Source: Bryum argenteum (Eukaryota; Streptophyta; Bryopsida; Bryales; Bryaceae). Taken from it: a stretch of 64,000 nt of DNA. Positions 24,883-36,287 of the stretch are shown piece after piece; the stretch's first letter is position 1; every line of letters begins with the position of its first letter. The notes under the pieces are model-generated. The model saw nothing but the letters and a program-made list of their open reading frames with translations. It did not search any database and was not told the DNA's origin. Made by a program: the position numbers and the translations under genes. The stretch covers positions 27,866,758 to 27,930,757 of the forward strand of contig CM073323.1 of assembly GCA_037043015.1 (NCBI GenBank), read 5' to 3'.

Positions 24883-25263
24883 AATAAAGAGCCTTCAGTC
24901 TGGATAGAATAGCGCTGCGATTCCACTCGATGAACGTTTTATCACTGCACTCCACATGTTTGAGTCGTTAGTGATCGTGAGGGTATGGGTACGGCTCAGA
25001 TTAGAGGAGCTTCAGCTTGCCAAACTCGTCGGTAGATCTGGAGGAGTCTAGTTTCACTGCAACCCTTTCTACAACAAGCTAGTTCATTACAGAAAGCTAG
25101 CTAATTAGTTTACAGAAGGTTAATATCCACAAATTACATACATTAGTAGTTCATAGCTTGTTGAAACGTTCATCGAGTAAAAAACTCACTATTAAAATTG
25201 TAAATTAGATAAAGTATTTGGGAAAAGGAGGTCTGCGCTACGCAAGAAGAAAGTCAGAGCGGG

Positions 25264-25717
25264 AAACCAACATTGGCTAGTTGGCCTTGTCAACCAACAC
25301 ATTGGCTAGTTGGCCTTGTCAACCAACACATTGGCTATTGGCCTTGTCAACCAACACATGATTGTCAATCAACACATGAGGCTGATGAGGCTTATACAAG
25401 ACATGGATGTGTCCCGTCACTCTGTACTCTTCCTTCGCCAAGTGATTAGCGACTAGGAAATGAAATGGGTTGTAAGCTTTGGCCAAGCTTTGCTAAGTCT
25501 AGCGGGGGCACTCTGCCTTAACGCTATAGAAGCCTACCCATTCACCAAAAAAAAGTAGCCTATCCATTTACCAAAAAAAGTGACACAACTTTTCAGCAAG
25601 GTACAACTTTCTTGAGCTTATGGAACACGAAGGTGAATGATTGCAAGAGGTTGAAGGTGGCATGTTATATTTTGTTAGCCAAGTGAAGCCTAGCCCAACA
25701 AAGCTTGCCCATATGCA
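25264..25717 (+). repeat. Dispersed repeat, block B copy 1, with 26-bp tandem units
   Basis: Matches 42203-42610 almost throughout (shared landmarks: CATGGATGTGTCCCGTCACTC, CTTTGCTAAGTCTAGCGGGG, AACAAAGCTTGCCCATATGC). The start contains three tandem copies of a ~26-bp unit ACATTGGCTAGTTGGCCTTG plus TCAACC, where the other copy has one. In that other copy blocks A and B are adjacent, so the pair behaves as one repeat interrupted here, or deleted there. Confidence 0.85.
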
Positions 25718-25932
25718 CAACTACACATTGGGAATATTGTGTGCGGCTCTCTCTAATTTGTTTCAAGTATAAGGCATGGATAGCAACAAGTGCAACTTAG
25801 CAAACTCATCAAACTTTAAAAAGAAAAATCTGAACATTCTATGCACGTAATACTGAAGTAATTAGATTTCCATTTCTATCAAGGGTACGAAACTCAGGTT
25901 AAGGAAAATTTAAGCATGATAGGAACATTTTT

Positions 25933-27787
25933 TGTCGCAACCCTTGCTAGCTCACCTTAGCTTACACCAACTGTTTCCCAACTCTAGCAAGTGTCACGAG
26001 CGCTAACTCTGCACATCCCCCACATGCACAAAGTTAGCTCTCCATACCAACCACCGAGCTCACCGCTTGGTTATCAATCCCTCTTACTCATGCAACCGGG
26101 ACTCAACCCCTTCGTAGGTAGCCAATGGTTAGGTGCGGACTTCCACTTATGTCCAAGGCCCAACTTGGTGGCACTCCCATACCACGCGGCCTAACCGCAC
26201 TTGGTGGTGTCTCCTCACCACCGCCCATGACCACCATGGTGACCCCAAGGCCACCAAGTAATCACAACGCCGGCGGTGAGACACCACCCCACATCGGTAG
26301 CACTCATGGTCCTCATTTTGCCTATATGAGTCCCCGTGGTGAAGTCCCAACACTAGCTCCCCACCGGGACTCACCTTGTCCTTATGAGCCACCGTGGTGA
26401 AGCCCCAACACTAGCTCCACCCACCGTGCCTCATTTTGCACTTTGAGTCCCCATGGTGGAGCCCCAACACTAGCTCCACCCATTGGGACTCACCTTGGCT
26501 TGGGAGTCCCCATGGTGAGGCCCCAACACTAGCCACACCACACTGGGACTCCCACCTTGGTCACCACCAAGGCACCATGGGAGTGGGGAGGGAGACCAGC
26601 CCTCCCCATAGTATACTCTGTGGGATTCGGCAGCCCCTGGTCCTAGGTGAAGGGCTGGACCCTCACACCTCTTAGTTTTGGAAGACCACCCAATCTCCCA
26701 ATGCCTTAGCCGCTGGAAGGCCCGGGAGACTTCCCGAACCTTCCAGGGCTCGTATCTACCTCGTCCCGCATCCAAACGCGACGAGCGACCACTCTATCGA
26801 CATCTACTCGTCAAGTAGATGCCGATAGACACCTTACTTGCCTCATTCCGACAAGTATTGAGGGAGTTATGCCCCTCTGAAGATTCGGGAGTCCCGGGCC
26901 AGCTTCCCAGTCCAGCACTGTCCCTGGACAGCACTCTCTTTAGTCCCACAATCTTCCAACTCCCATAACTTTTAGCTCACACCTCCAAATGAGGTGCTCC
27001 TTAGCATCCCGGAATCGTGGCAACATGAGCTTCCATAATCTCATGTCCATTCCCTCGTGGCTCCTAGTCTCCGTGGGTGAGAGGCGTCTCCAACGCCCGG
27101 GGTCCTCTCCCACACTAGGCCCACTTAGGTTCCCTTCACCTTGGCACCCCAAGGCCCGGGCGTCACTCCGGTGTCCCCCTTGGGCCCTTGGTGTTGCGGG
27201 CACTCCTCAAGGAGAGGTGCGCGACACTCACCCCCACCTAATGGAGTCGATGCCCTCATCGACTATACTTGTAGTCGGTCACACCAACTCTTGGGTTGCC
27301 ATCCCCATTGGTGCGGCATTGTGTTTCACTGGGCGCGACCCCACAATGCACTCTCAAACTTTGGCAAAGTCTCAAAGGTGTCGTCACTAGGTGGTCCGTT
27401 TAGTACCCTGGACCTCTTCCAAGGCAACTAAATTACTCTAGACCCACCTACTTTGAGACCCTCTTGGATTGCCCTTACCTTGGCTCTCCAAGTTAGGCTC
27501 CACTAGCCTAACACTTCTTCCTTGACTACTAGGCTGGACCTCAATGCTTCCACCAAGTTGTCTTGGTTGCAAACCCAAGATGGCTTTTACACCACGACTC
27601 GATCGCACGGGGTAATGCCAAGTTCCGCCCAACTCGGATCCCACTATCTCTTTCAAGGCATGGGTTCATGACTCCCATGCACTAGCTTGCACTAGTTTGT
27701 GGGAGTGGCGCTTTTATGAGCACGCGCCATTACCTTGTGTCCCCGCCCGGACAAGCCCAAGGCCAAGGGACTTCATGGTTTTATCCA
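25933..27787 (+). repeat. Left LTR, plus orientation (inverted relative to the coding region)
   Basis: Begins TGTCGCAACCC and ends TTTTATCCA. Reverse-complement match of 32702-34559 over its full length; e.g. the 67-residue frame at 25991-26194 is identical in the other copy at 34298-34501. GC-rich, with a ~60-75 bp internal degenerate repeat (CCCCATGGTGAGGCCCCAACACTAGC type) around 26330-26560. Open frames inside are compositional, not genes. Confidence 0.9.
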
Positions 27788-28024
27788 CTCTTTCTCCTAG
27801 CCTTGGTCCCCATTACTCGGCCTTCCCAACTCGGTTTCACATCTCTATTCCCCCTCTTCCACCAACTTAGCACAAGTACAAGACTAGGACTCCATCTCAT
27901 ACTCTTCTTTTTGCACACACCAAAGCCAAACTTTATTGCCAAATCCAAAGAACAAATACAAGTGTTGTGGATCTACGCCCAAGCTACAAGTCATCCTCCC
28001 CCACTACGGAGGTTGATGTCCTCA
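27788..28024 (-). other. 3' untranslated stretch between pol stop and left LTR
   Basis: On the minus strand the pol stop is followed by a purine-rich tract (GTGGGGGAGGA, about 27990-28000) of the kind that normally primes plus-strand synthesis directly before the 3' LTR. About 200 bp of other sequence follow, including AATAAA (~27932), then a second purine tract AGGAGAAAGAG directly before the inverted LTR. Which tract is the functional PPT is unclear. Confidence 0.55.
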
Positions 28025-29545
28025 TCAATGCCTACGTTGCTTCTTGTTGGAGCTCCTATTCTTCTCAAAGTTCTCCACCACCTCCTTAGCATTCACCATG
28101 TCTTTTGCCGCCACCCACGTTGCTTCTTTCTCGTGGTATCCTCGCCACTTCACAAGGTATTCCTTGCTCTTGTTTTTGAGGTTCCTACTCTTGAGGATGG
28201 CATCTACCTCATATTCCAAATGTTGTCCAACCAACTCTGGTGGTGGCCGAATCACTTGCTTGCGATCCGGCCACAAGGTATCCTCCTTGAATGGCTTTAA
28301 CAATGAAACATGGAATGTTGGATGCACTTTGATCTCGGGTGGTAGCTCCAACTTATACACATCTTTGAACACCCGTTCCACAATGGGAAACGGACCTGCA
28401 AACTTGGACATGAACTTTGGAGTGAGGCCTTCGGGCATGGTGAAGTTCTTCACATTCAACAACACCTTTTGTCCCACCTCATACTCCACTTCACGTCTTC
28501 CGGCATTGACTTGCTTCTCATAGCGCCTTCTTGCCTTCTCCAACAACAACTTGGTTTTTTCCAACATATGTTCCCGCTTCTTGGCCAAGTCTTCACCATC
28601 TTGGTTGAACTCTGGTGTTGAATGTGCCCCCTCGAGAGCTAAGTCAGCAGGTTGGAGTGGTTCCACTCCATAGGCCACTTTGAAAGGTGACTCCTTAGTC
28701 GCCGAGTGTGTGGCCGCATTGTAACTGAACTCCGCCAACCCCACATAGTCTACCCAATCACGTTGGTCCGCACTCACAAAGTTCCTCAAGTATTGGTTCA
28801 AGACCCCATTCACCCTTTCAGTTTGCCCATCTGTTTGGGGATGAAAGGCAGTGCTAAATGTCAACTTGGTTCCCATCTTCCTAAAGAAGTGTCTCTAAAA
28901 TGCACTTGTGAACTTTGGGTCTCGATCTGACACAATCACTCTTGGCAACCCGTGATGCTTCCACCATGCATCGAGAAAGATCTTGGCGGTCTCAAGCGCA
29001 GTTGCAGTTCCTCTAGTTGGCACCATATGAGCCAACTTGCTAAACCGATCCACCATCACTAAGATGACATCATACCCTTGCGACTCGGGAAGGCTTGTGA
29101 TGAAGTCCATAGACACACTATGCCAAGGACCCGGCGGAATTGGCAATGGTTGCAACAAGCCCGCTTGCTTTTGATATGAAGCCCGGTTAAGTTGGCACTT
29201 CACACAAGTCTTCACAAAGTGGGTTATGTCATCTTTCATCCCCGGCCAATAGTACCTCCTTGACACCGTTGCAATGGTAGCCTTTTTCTCCCTATGGCCG
29301 GCTATGGGACTATCATGTTCCTCCTTCAAAACCAACAATCTAAGCTTGCCTTGAGGAACATACACCCTACTTTGCTTATACTTGAGCAATCCATTCACCA
29401 ACTTGATCTCCTTGAGCTTCTTGCCCTTCCTAAGATCACCAAGCATTTGTTGTGCCTCGGGGTCCTTCATGTACCCCTCTCTTATCCGCCGTTCCCAATT
29501 GCCTTCACCCTTATACATGAGCCGCAAGACTTGGGTGGTGCTCAT
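28025..29545 (-). pseudogene. Integrase and chromodomain of the inverted-LTR element
   Basis: Zinc-binding region with H-H-C-C pattern (HDSPIAGH, then CVKCQ), DDE core residues in MDFITSLP and VSDRDPKF, then TDGQTERVN with the catalytic glutamate. After the core come the GPF/GPY-type region (FAGPFPIVERVFKDVYKLEL) and a C-terminal chromodomain (YEVDAILKSR...YLVKWRGYHEKEATWVA). One in-frame stop (TAG, 28895-28897) separates ISDRD-type sequence from the rest; both sides are in the same frame. Upstream, a one-base loss near 29575-29590 breaks the link to RNase H. Confidence 0.9.
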
Positions 29546-29568
29546 GGCATGAAACTCTTCCTTTCTAC

Positions 29569-31448
29569 TTAGCGCATCCGCACCACATTGTCACGGCCCG
29601 GTTTGTGGATCAAGTCCACATTCATGAGCGCCAAAGTATCATGCCACCTCAATTGTTTGGCACTCATTTGTGCTTGTGTCTCAAAATACTTCAAAGACAC
29701 ATTATCGGTGTAGACCTTAGTCTTGTGCAACCCCAAGTAATGTTGCCATGTCTTCAAACAATGCACCACCGCAAAGAGCTCCTTCTCGTGAGTTGGCCAT
29801 CTCCTTTGACACCCATCCAACTTCTTGCTCTCATAGGCAATTGGCCTACCATCTTGCATCAAGACGCCTCCAATGGCAAAGTCACTTGTATCTGTGTGGA
29901 CCTCAAAGGGCTTATCAAACTCAGGGAACTTCAACACTGGTGGTGATGACAACTTGTTCTTGAGTTCCTCAAAGGCTTGGTAGCAAAATTCATCCCATAC
30001 TTGGTTCACCCCTTTTTTTTCAACAAGTCGGACAAAGGCTTGACAATCTTAGAGAAGTTGCGTATGAAGCGGCGATAGTAGTTTGCTAGGCCAAGGAATG
30101 ACCTAAGTCCCTTTTGTGTAGAAGGCCGCTTCCACTCTTGAATTGCCTTCACCTTCTTCATGTCCGGCTTGATTCCATCTCCGGTAACCACATGGCCCAA
30201 GAACTCCATCTCAAGTTGTGCAAACTCACTATTTTCCCCATTAGCATAAAGCTTGTTGTCTCTAAGCTTCATGAGTACTGCCTCAAGGTGCCTTGCATGT
30301 TCCTCGGTCGTCTTGGAAAACACCAAGATGTCATCGATGTAGACAATCACAAAGTCATCCATTTCCTCTCGAAAGATGGTGTTCATAAGGGTTGTGAACG
30401 TTGAGGGTGCATTGCACAACCCAAAGGGCATCACAAGGAACTCATAAGACCCATACCTTGTGTGGCACGCGGTCTTTTCCACATCCGCATCCGCAATGCG
30501 GATTTGGTAGTAACCCGACTTTAAGTCTATGCGACTAAAGTACTTAGCTCCCGCCAATCTATCAAAGAGATCATCAATTCGAGGCAAAGGGTAGTTGTTC
30601 TTGATGGTCACCTTATTCAAGGCCCTATAATCAATGCACATCCTAAGCTTGCCATCCTTCTTGTTCACAAAGAGGACCGGTGCACCATATGGTGACTTGC
30701 TTGGTCTCACATAACCCCTTTCCAACAAGTCGTTTAGTTGCTTTTTTAGCTCTATCAACTCTTTTTGGTTTAACCGATAAGGTGCCTTAGAAGGTGGCTC
30801 AGCTCCAGGTAGCACCTCGATCTTGTGATCCACTTCTCTTCTTGGGGGTAGCTCTTTGGGTAACTCATTGGTAAGCACATCCTTGTACTTGGCCAACACC
30901 TCTTGAATTTCTTTGGGAAGTGGTTGTTGCACCCCCTTCCCCTCATGCCCAAGTTGCTCTTCACAAGCCATCACCACAAATTGATGTTCCAACATTTGGT
31001 CTAAAGAGACCAAGTTTAATTTGCCCCTCGCTATTGAAGGGCCACGAGTTAACTTCAACACTAACTCCTTGCCATCACGGAGCACCACTAACCGTGTTGG
31101 CTTGCGCCTCACATCCACTGTGTGCGCCTCAAAGAAGGTATCCCCTAAGATGAGGTCTACCTCATCCATCTCACATAATGTGAAATTCTCAACAAACTCC
31201 AATGTCCCACACTTCAAGGTCACTTGCAACGCCACTTCCTCCGTCTTGTGCGGTTCGCCCTTTGCAAAACGCACATTGATGGGCTTGCTTGCCTTTTGCA
31301 GTGGCAAGCCCAACTCCCTTGCTAGTTTGGGACTCATGAAGGAGTGCGTTGCCCCTGTATCAACCAAACATGAGACATCTTTGTCCTTCACTTGGGCCTC
31401 AAGAAACAAGAGGCCCGGCCTTGGCTTGAGGCTACTTGCCTTGGCCAC
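29569..31448 (-). pseudogene. Protease, reverse transcriptase and RNase H of the inverted-LTR element
   Basis: 31448-30006 encodes a pepsin-like protease motif (DTGATHSFM) and the full reverse transcriptase: [35 protein letters not shown] and the catalytic YIDD. RNase H follows in another frame (30009-29569: HTDTSDFAIGGVL, YESKKL, VYTDN). The frame change lies in a run of eight A (minus strand, ~30010), consistent with a one-base homopolymer deletion. The order PR-RT-RH-INT is that of Ty3/gypsy, not Ty1/copia. Confidence 0.92.
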
Positions 31449-31454
31449 AAAACC

Positions 31455-32648
31455 TCATTCTAGTATGCGGTCTTCAACACAAGCAAGACTTGCAATGGTA
31501 CTCACCTTCTTGTCGGGGCACTCCGCAATGAAGTGGCCAATCTTGCCACAACCATGGCACCTCTTGGCCTTGGTGTCATCACCTTTGTCTCCCCCTTTCG
31601 ATGTCTTTCCCCCTTGGTGTTCCTTTTTGTTAGAGGCTCCACCATCCACTTGTCCCTTGTGTTTGTTGCCAAAGCCAAACTTTTGCGCTCTTTGCCTCGA
31701 GCCGCATTCCTATTTGATCCGCTTTGTTGAGAGGGGCCACTTGACTTCCTCTCGGGTCCATCACCTCAATCCTTTCAACAATCTTGATGATGCCCGCCAC
31801 ATCCTCGGGAAGTTTTGGGAACTTGAACAAGGCATCCACCACCCACTTTTGAAGCCCACCCAAAAAGATGCACTTCTTAGAGAACTCATCCATCTTGGGT
31901 GTGGCATTCATTTGGGCATTGAAGTCACGCACATAGGCCTTGAGAGACCCAAAGTGTGCCTCATTTGCACCAAGTTCATGCCTTCCTCAACTCCCCGATA
32001 CTACGGTGTGAAGCGTTCACTCAACAAGTCTTTGAAGCCACCCCAAGTCAAGTTTGCCACCAACTCCGGCTCTTGCTCCTTTTTGCTTGTCCACCATTGA
32101 AGAGCATGATCCTTGAGAAATGTCACCGCAATGGAAACCTTGTCCTCCTCATCCGGCTTTTGGACATCATAGTAGTTATCCATCTCAAGAAGGAATTCCT
32201 TCACCTTCCTTGCCTTACCAAGTCCCGAGAAGGTGCTTGGCATGTTTACCTTAGCCAACTTTTTGGTGGAAGATGAAGGTCGGGACCCTTGCATCATGAG
32301 GTGTTCAATCAACCTCTCTTGGCGATCCCTTTCTTCCTTCCCACGCTTGAGCTCTTGATTCACGGAGTCCATGAACTCAAGCATTCTCATTTGGAAAGCC
32401 AATTGAGGATCTTGTCTTTCCACCCCTTGGGAAGACTCTAGGCGTCTCGACCTAGAGCGCTCCTCTTCACCCAAGGGCTCCTCTTGAAGTGACAATTCCA
32501 TTTGCTCATTGCCCTCACTAGTGACAGCTTGCTCATTGGAGTCATGAGAATGAGCCTCACTTGTAGGATCGGGGTCTTTGTTCCCCCTCGTGCGTGGCCG
32601 CTTGGAAGCTCCAGGCTCATCACCCTCAATGATCTTCTTCTTGCCCAT
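31455..32648 (-). pseudogene. Gag of the inverted-LTR element (three breaks)
   Basis: Probable start at the ATG 32648 (MGKKKIIEGDE). The capsid-like region is followed by a CCHC zinc knuckle (CHGCGKIGHFIAEC, ~31550). The frame is broken by a stop near 32001, a frame change near 31640 and an in-frame TGA at 31455-31457 before the protease. The upstream frame that begins at 32771 lies within the LTR and primer-binding site and is unlikely to be the real start. Confidence 0.82.
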
Positions 32649-32686
32649 TGCTCCCTCACAACTTTGCACTTGGGTACTAAAAGCCT

Positions 32687-32698
32687 GCTCTGATACCA
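32687..32698 (-). other. Primer-binding site (initiator tRNA-Met type)
   Basis: Minus strand TGGTATCAGAGC, the usual plant retrotransposon sequence complementary to the 3' end of initiator tRNA-Met, three bases inside the right LTR. It shows that the right LTR is the 5' LTR. Confidence 0.9.
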
Positions 32699-32701
32699 CC
32701 T

Positions 32702-34559
32702 TGGATAAAACCATGAAGTCCCTTGGCCTTGGGCTTGTCCGGGCGGGGACAAGGTAATGGCGCGTGCTCATAAAAGCGCCACTCCCACAAACTAGTGCAA
32801 GCTAGTGCATGGGAGTCATGAACCCATGCCTTGAAAGAGATAGTGGGATCCGAGTTGGGCGGAACTTGGCATTACCCCCGTGCGATCGAGTCGTGGTGTA
32901 AAAGCCATCTTGGGTTTGCAACCAAGACAACTTGGTGGAAGCATTGAGGTCCAGCCTAGTAGTCAAGGAAGAAGTGTTAGGCTAGTGGAGCCTAACTTGG
33001 AGAGCCAAGGTAAGGGCAATCCAAGAGGGTCTCAAAGTAGGTGGGTCTAGAGTAATTTAGTTGCCTTGGAAGAGGTCCAGGGGTACTAAACGGACCACCT
33101 AGTGACGACACCTTTGAGACTTTGCCAAAGTTTGAGAGTGCATTTGGGGGTCGCGCCTGGTGAAACACAATCTTTGCACCAATGGGGATGGCAACCCAAG
33201 AGTTGGTGTGACCGACTACAAGTATAGTCGATGAGGGCATCGACTCCATTAGGTGGGGGTGAGTGTCGCGCACCTCTCCTTGAGGAGGAGTGCCCGCAAC
33301 ACCAAGGGCCCAAGGGGGACACGGAGTGACGCCCGGGCCTTGGGGTGCCAAGGTGAAGGGAACCTAAGTGGGCCTAGTGTGGGAGAGGACCCCGGGCGTT
33401 GGAGACGCCTCTCACCCACGGAGACTAGGAGCCACGAGGGAATGGACATGAGATTATGGAAGCTCATGTTGCCACGATTCCGGGATGCTAAGGAGCACCT
33501 CATTTGGAGGTGTGAGCTAAAAGTTATGGGAGTTGGAAGATTGTGGGACTAAAGAGAGTGCTGTCCAGGGACAGTGCTGGACTGGGAAGCTGGCCCGGGA
33601 CTCCCGAATCTTCAGAGGGGCATAACTCCCTCAATACTTGTCGGAATGAGGCAAGTAAGGTGTCTATCGGCATCTACTTGACGAGTAGATGTCGATAGAG
33701 TGGTCGCTCGTCGCGTTTGGATGCGGGACGAGGTAGATACGAGCCCTGGAAGGTTCGGGAAGTCTCCCGGGGCCTTCCAGCGGCTAAGGCATTGGGAGAT
33801 TGGGTGGTCTTCCAAAACTAAGAGGTGTGAGGGTCCAGCCCTTCACCTAGGACCAGGGGGCTGCCGAATCCCACAGAGTATACTATGGGGAGGGCTGGTC
33901 TCCTCCCCACTCCCATGGTGCCTTGGTGGTGACCAAGGTGGGAGTCCCAGTGGTGTGGCTAGTGTTGGGGCCTCACCATGGGGACTCCCAAGCCAAGGTG
34001 AGTCCCAATGGGTGGAGCTAGTGTTGGGGCTCCACCATGGGGACTCAAAGTGCAAAATGAGGCACGGTGGGTGGAGCTAGTGTTGGGGCTTCACCACGGT
34101 GGCTCATAAGGACAAGGTGAGTCCCGGTGGGGGAGCTAGTGTTGGGACTTCACCACGGGGACTCATATAGGCAAAATGAGGACCATGAGTGCTACCGATG
34201 TGGGGTGGTGTCTCACCGCCGGCGTTGTGATTACTTGGTGGCCTTGGGGTCACCATGGTGGTCATGGGCGGTGGTGAGGAGACACCACCAAGTGCGGTTA
34301 GGCCGCGTGGTATGGGAGTGCCACCAAGTTGGGCCTTGGACATAAGTGGAAGTCCGCACCTAACCATTGGCTACCTACGAAGGGGTTGAGTCCCGGTTGC
34401 ATGAGTAAGAGGGATTGATAACCAAGCGGTGAGCTCGGTGGTTGGTATGGAGAGCTAACTTTGTGCATGTGGGGGATGTGCAGAGTTAGCGCTCGTGACA
34501 CTTGCTAGAGTTGGGAAACAGTTGGTGTAAGCTAAGGTGAGCTAGCAAGGGTTGCGACA
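32702..34559 (-). repeat. Right (5') LTR, minus orientation
   Basis: 1858 bp; on the minus strand begins TGTCGCAACCC at 34559 and ends TTTTATCCA at 32702, followed by the primer-binding site. Near-identical inverted copy of 25933-27787; a two-base and several one-base indels distinguish them. Confidence 0.9.
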
Positions 34560-34564
34560 TTTTT

Positions 34565-36079
34565 GGATGCTTCTAACATGTAAGTCTAGACTAAAAATAG
34601 TTATAAACACTATGCCAAGTGCATGATTGTGGCTCTATATCTCACCAATAACCCTCTAAGTCCTAAACACAGTTGTTAGTCGGAATTATCTCCACCAACA
34701 CATTAACTCTTACAGAATCATTAGTAGCAAGATTAGGAGATGAAAATCCTTAACCAATAGCAACAGTTAAAGTCTTTGCACCAACCTCGGATTGCTTAAA
34801 GACAGAAGGGACATCTTCATGAGGCGCATTGTTCGCAATCGCCTCATATATCACAACTACCATGATAGCATTGTTGGAAAATGCCATAGGAATGTTGGTG
34901 ACCTTTCAATGTGACTTCAATCTCTATGGCATGAGGCTGCCTACACCTAGAATTACTTAGCATTGCGTTGAGAAGCTACACTGTTGTTGCAGACGGCAAC
35001 TCAAAGACAAAACCCGACACAAGATTGAGAGGAGACCTCGAAAAAAGACCAAGATACACTCGAAGTGAGAAGATTCCTCACTTAAAACTCAGTTTGATAC
35101 TCGAAACAAGACAGAAGAAATTAGTATTGATAACTAGAGAAGTAGGTACAACTGGTGTTGAAGAGAGTGAAGACAACATCCTCCAGCTTCCTATATATAG
35201 TAGGTTAGAGGAAGCTTCTGGAGTAAGATCCTGGAAACAGCCATAGAACCTTCGAGAGGTTTGGGCGGCTTCCGGAATCTAGGATGGCGAAGTTGAAGTT
35301 TACTGAATCTAAGAAGCTTCTTAGACAAGATTTTGGAGGCAACCATGGGATCTTCCGGAAGCTTAAGGGGCTTCCGGAATCTAAGATGGTGCGGCGAAAG
35401 CTTCCTATATCTAATAGGAACTTCTAACAACTAAGTTCTATAATCTTCCATACACTTAAACTCACAAAGTATACTAGATAAATATAATCACAAAGTACTT
35501 GCAAAACAAGTGGATCACGGTAAAGTCATGGATGCAGATGACACCCGGTATGGCACGTCCGTGACAACTATCATCGATCCACCATTTCTTTGTCCTTGTT
35601 CTCCGCAGCCTATACTTTTCTCGTCCTTTGATTCTTTGTGACCCTTTATGGTGCAAACTTTGTATTCATTCTTGAATCTATGCAGCTCCTATCGTTTTCC
35701 TTTGGCTATGTGTTCATAAGCCGTGGAAAGTAGAATACTCACAAGCAAGTGAAGCAACTTCATCAACGAGCTCTCGAGTTTCCTACAACTTTTCTAATAG
35801 CAATGATGGAAACTTGTATTACAAGCCATTGCAAACAAAGAGCACTGCAAATGCTTCAGACTAATAAACAATTTTTTTGGCAACTTGCATATTAGAAATG
35901 ATATATCAAACAACTGGAACTAGTAGTAGGAAAATGTACTCTGAAGAGCTAAATACACCACAATTGCACAAATTGCTTCTATCTTGTCAAATACTCGTTC
36001 TCGGAACATAAAAGAAGGTAATCTCATGATGTATTCTATAAGACAAGGGTGAGAAGAACAGATTCTATGATCAACCTTA
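34565..36079. other. Spacer with a ~98-bp duplication
   Basis: No complete gene. 35211-35296 and 35310-35400 are diverged direct copies (shared GGCTTCCGGAATCTA and GAAGCTTC). A 45-codon minus-strand frame near 34770-34905 has coding-like composition but no recognised domain. Confidence 0.5.
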
Positions 36080-36265
36080 CTAAGCACACGTGAAGGCTTC
36101 AAATCTAGCTTTGTAGTCTTCAAAGTCGGTTTGCCCTCCTCTTTTAAATTTCTGTGCATCTTTCTGTAATTCATCATCCGCATCTTCAACTGGAACACAT
36201 AGCATGTTGGCATCACTGTCCTCAAAGAACCCAAGGTGAAGAAGGAAGTTGCACAATTTTAGGAG
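36080..36265 (-). pseudogene. Isolated 3'-terminal exon of a host gene
   Basis: A 62-codon frame (61 residues plus stop) preceded by an AG acceptor-like site (GTATAG) at 36266-36268 and ending in TAG at 36082-36080. The translation (starting LLKLCNFLLHLGFFEDSD, ending DYKARFEAFTCA) is non-repetitive and charged, like a real protein end. The LGFFEDSD...CVPVED pattern recalls the end of a PUB-type domain, but that is only a resemblance. No upstream exon was found; a gypsy fragment starts within 25 bp. Likely a transduced or truncated gene piece. Confidence 0.4.
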
Positions 36266-36287
36266 CTATACGACGTAACCATGGCCA

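Larger units (their letters stand above)
24412..25932. other. 3' flank of TBCE with dispersed repeat blocks
   Basis: The TBCE 3' UTR presumably occupies the first few hundred bases. Two blocks listed separately recur at 42129-42610. Between them (24883-25263) is sequence found only here, including a short inverted repeat around CAACAAGCTA (25071-25165). After 25717 the sequence is AT-rich up to the retrotransposon. Confidence 0.5.
25933..34559 (-). mobile_element. Ty3/gypsy chromovirus with LTRs in inverted orientation
   Basis: Internal gag-pol region (28025-32648) reads on the minus strand. The right LTR (32702-34559) is in the normal place for the 5' LTR: its inner end is 3 bp from a primer-binding site. 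The left LTR (25933-27787) is the same ~1.86-kb sequence but in the opposite orientation, so both outer tips read TGTCGCAACCC inward and both inner tips end ...TTTTATCCA. Exactly five T flank both outer ends (25928-25932 and 34560-34564), fitting a 5-bp target-site duplication of a single insertion, though the low complexity weakens that point. LTRs are nearly identical apart from small indels and substitutions, so the element is young, yet the coding region has several breaks. See findings. Confidence 0.85.

Noticed and set aside
25268-25360. Regular short repeats that could suggest a CRISPR-like array
   Set aside because: They are direct tandem copies without unique spacers, in a plant genome; part of a dispersed repeat.
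26125-27431. Several open frames of 80-130 codons on both strands within the left LTR
   Set aside because: They recur identically in the right LTR, overlap each other on both strands and are explained by high GC content; no domains.
25928-34564. Two independent solo LTRs in opposite orientation instead of one element
   Set aside because: Neither LTR has a matching 5-bp flank of its own, while the outermost flanks match each other, and the right LTR is joined correctly to a primer-binding site.
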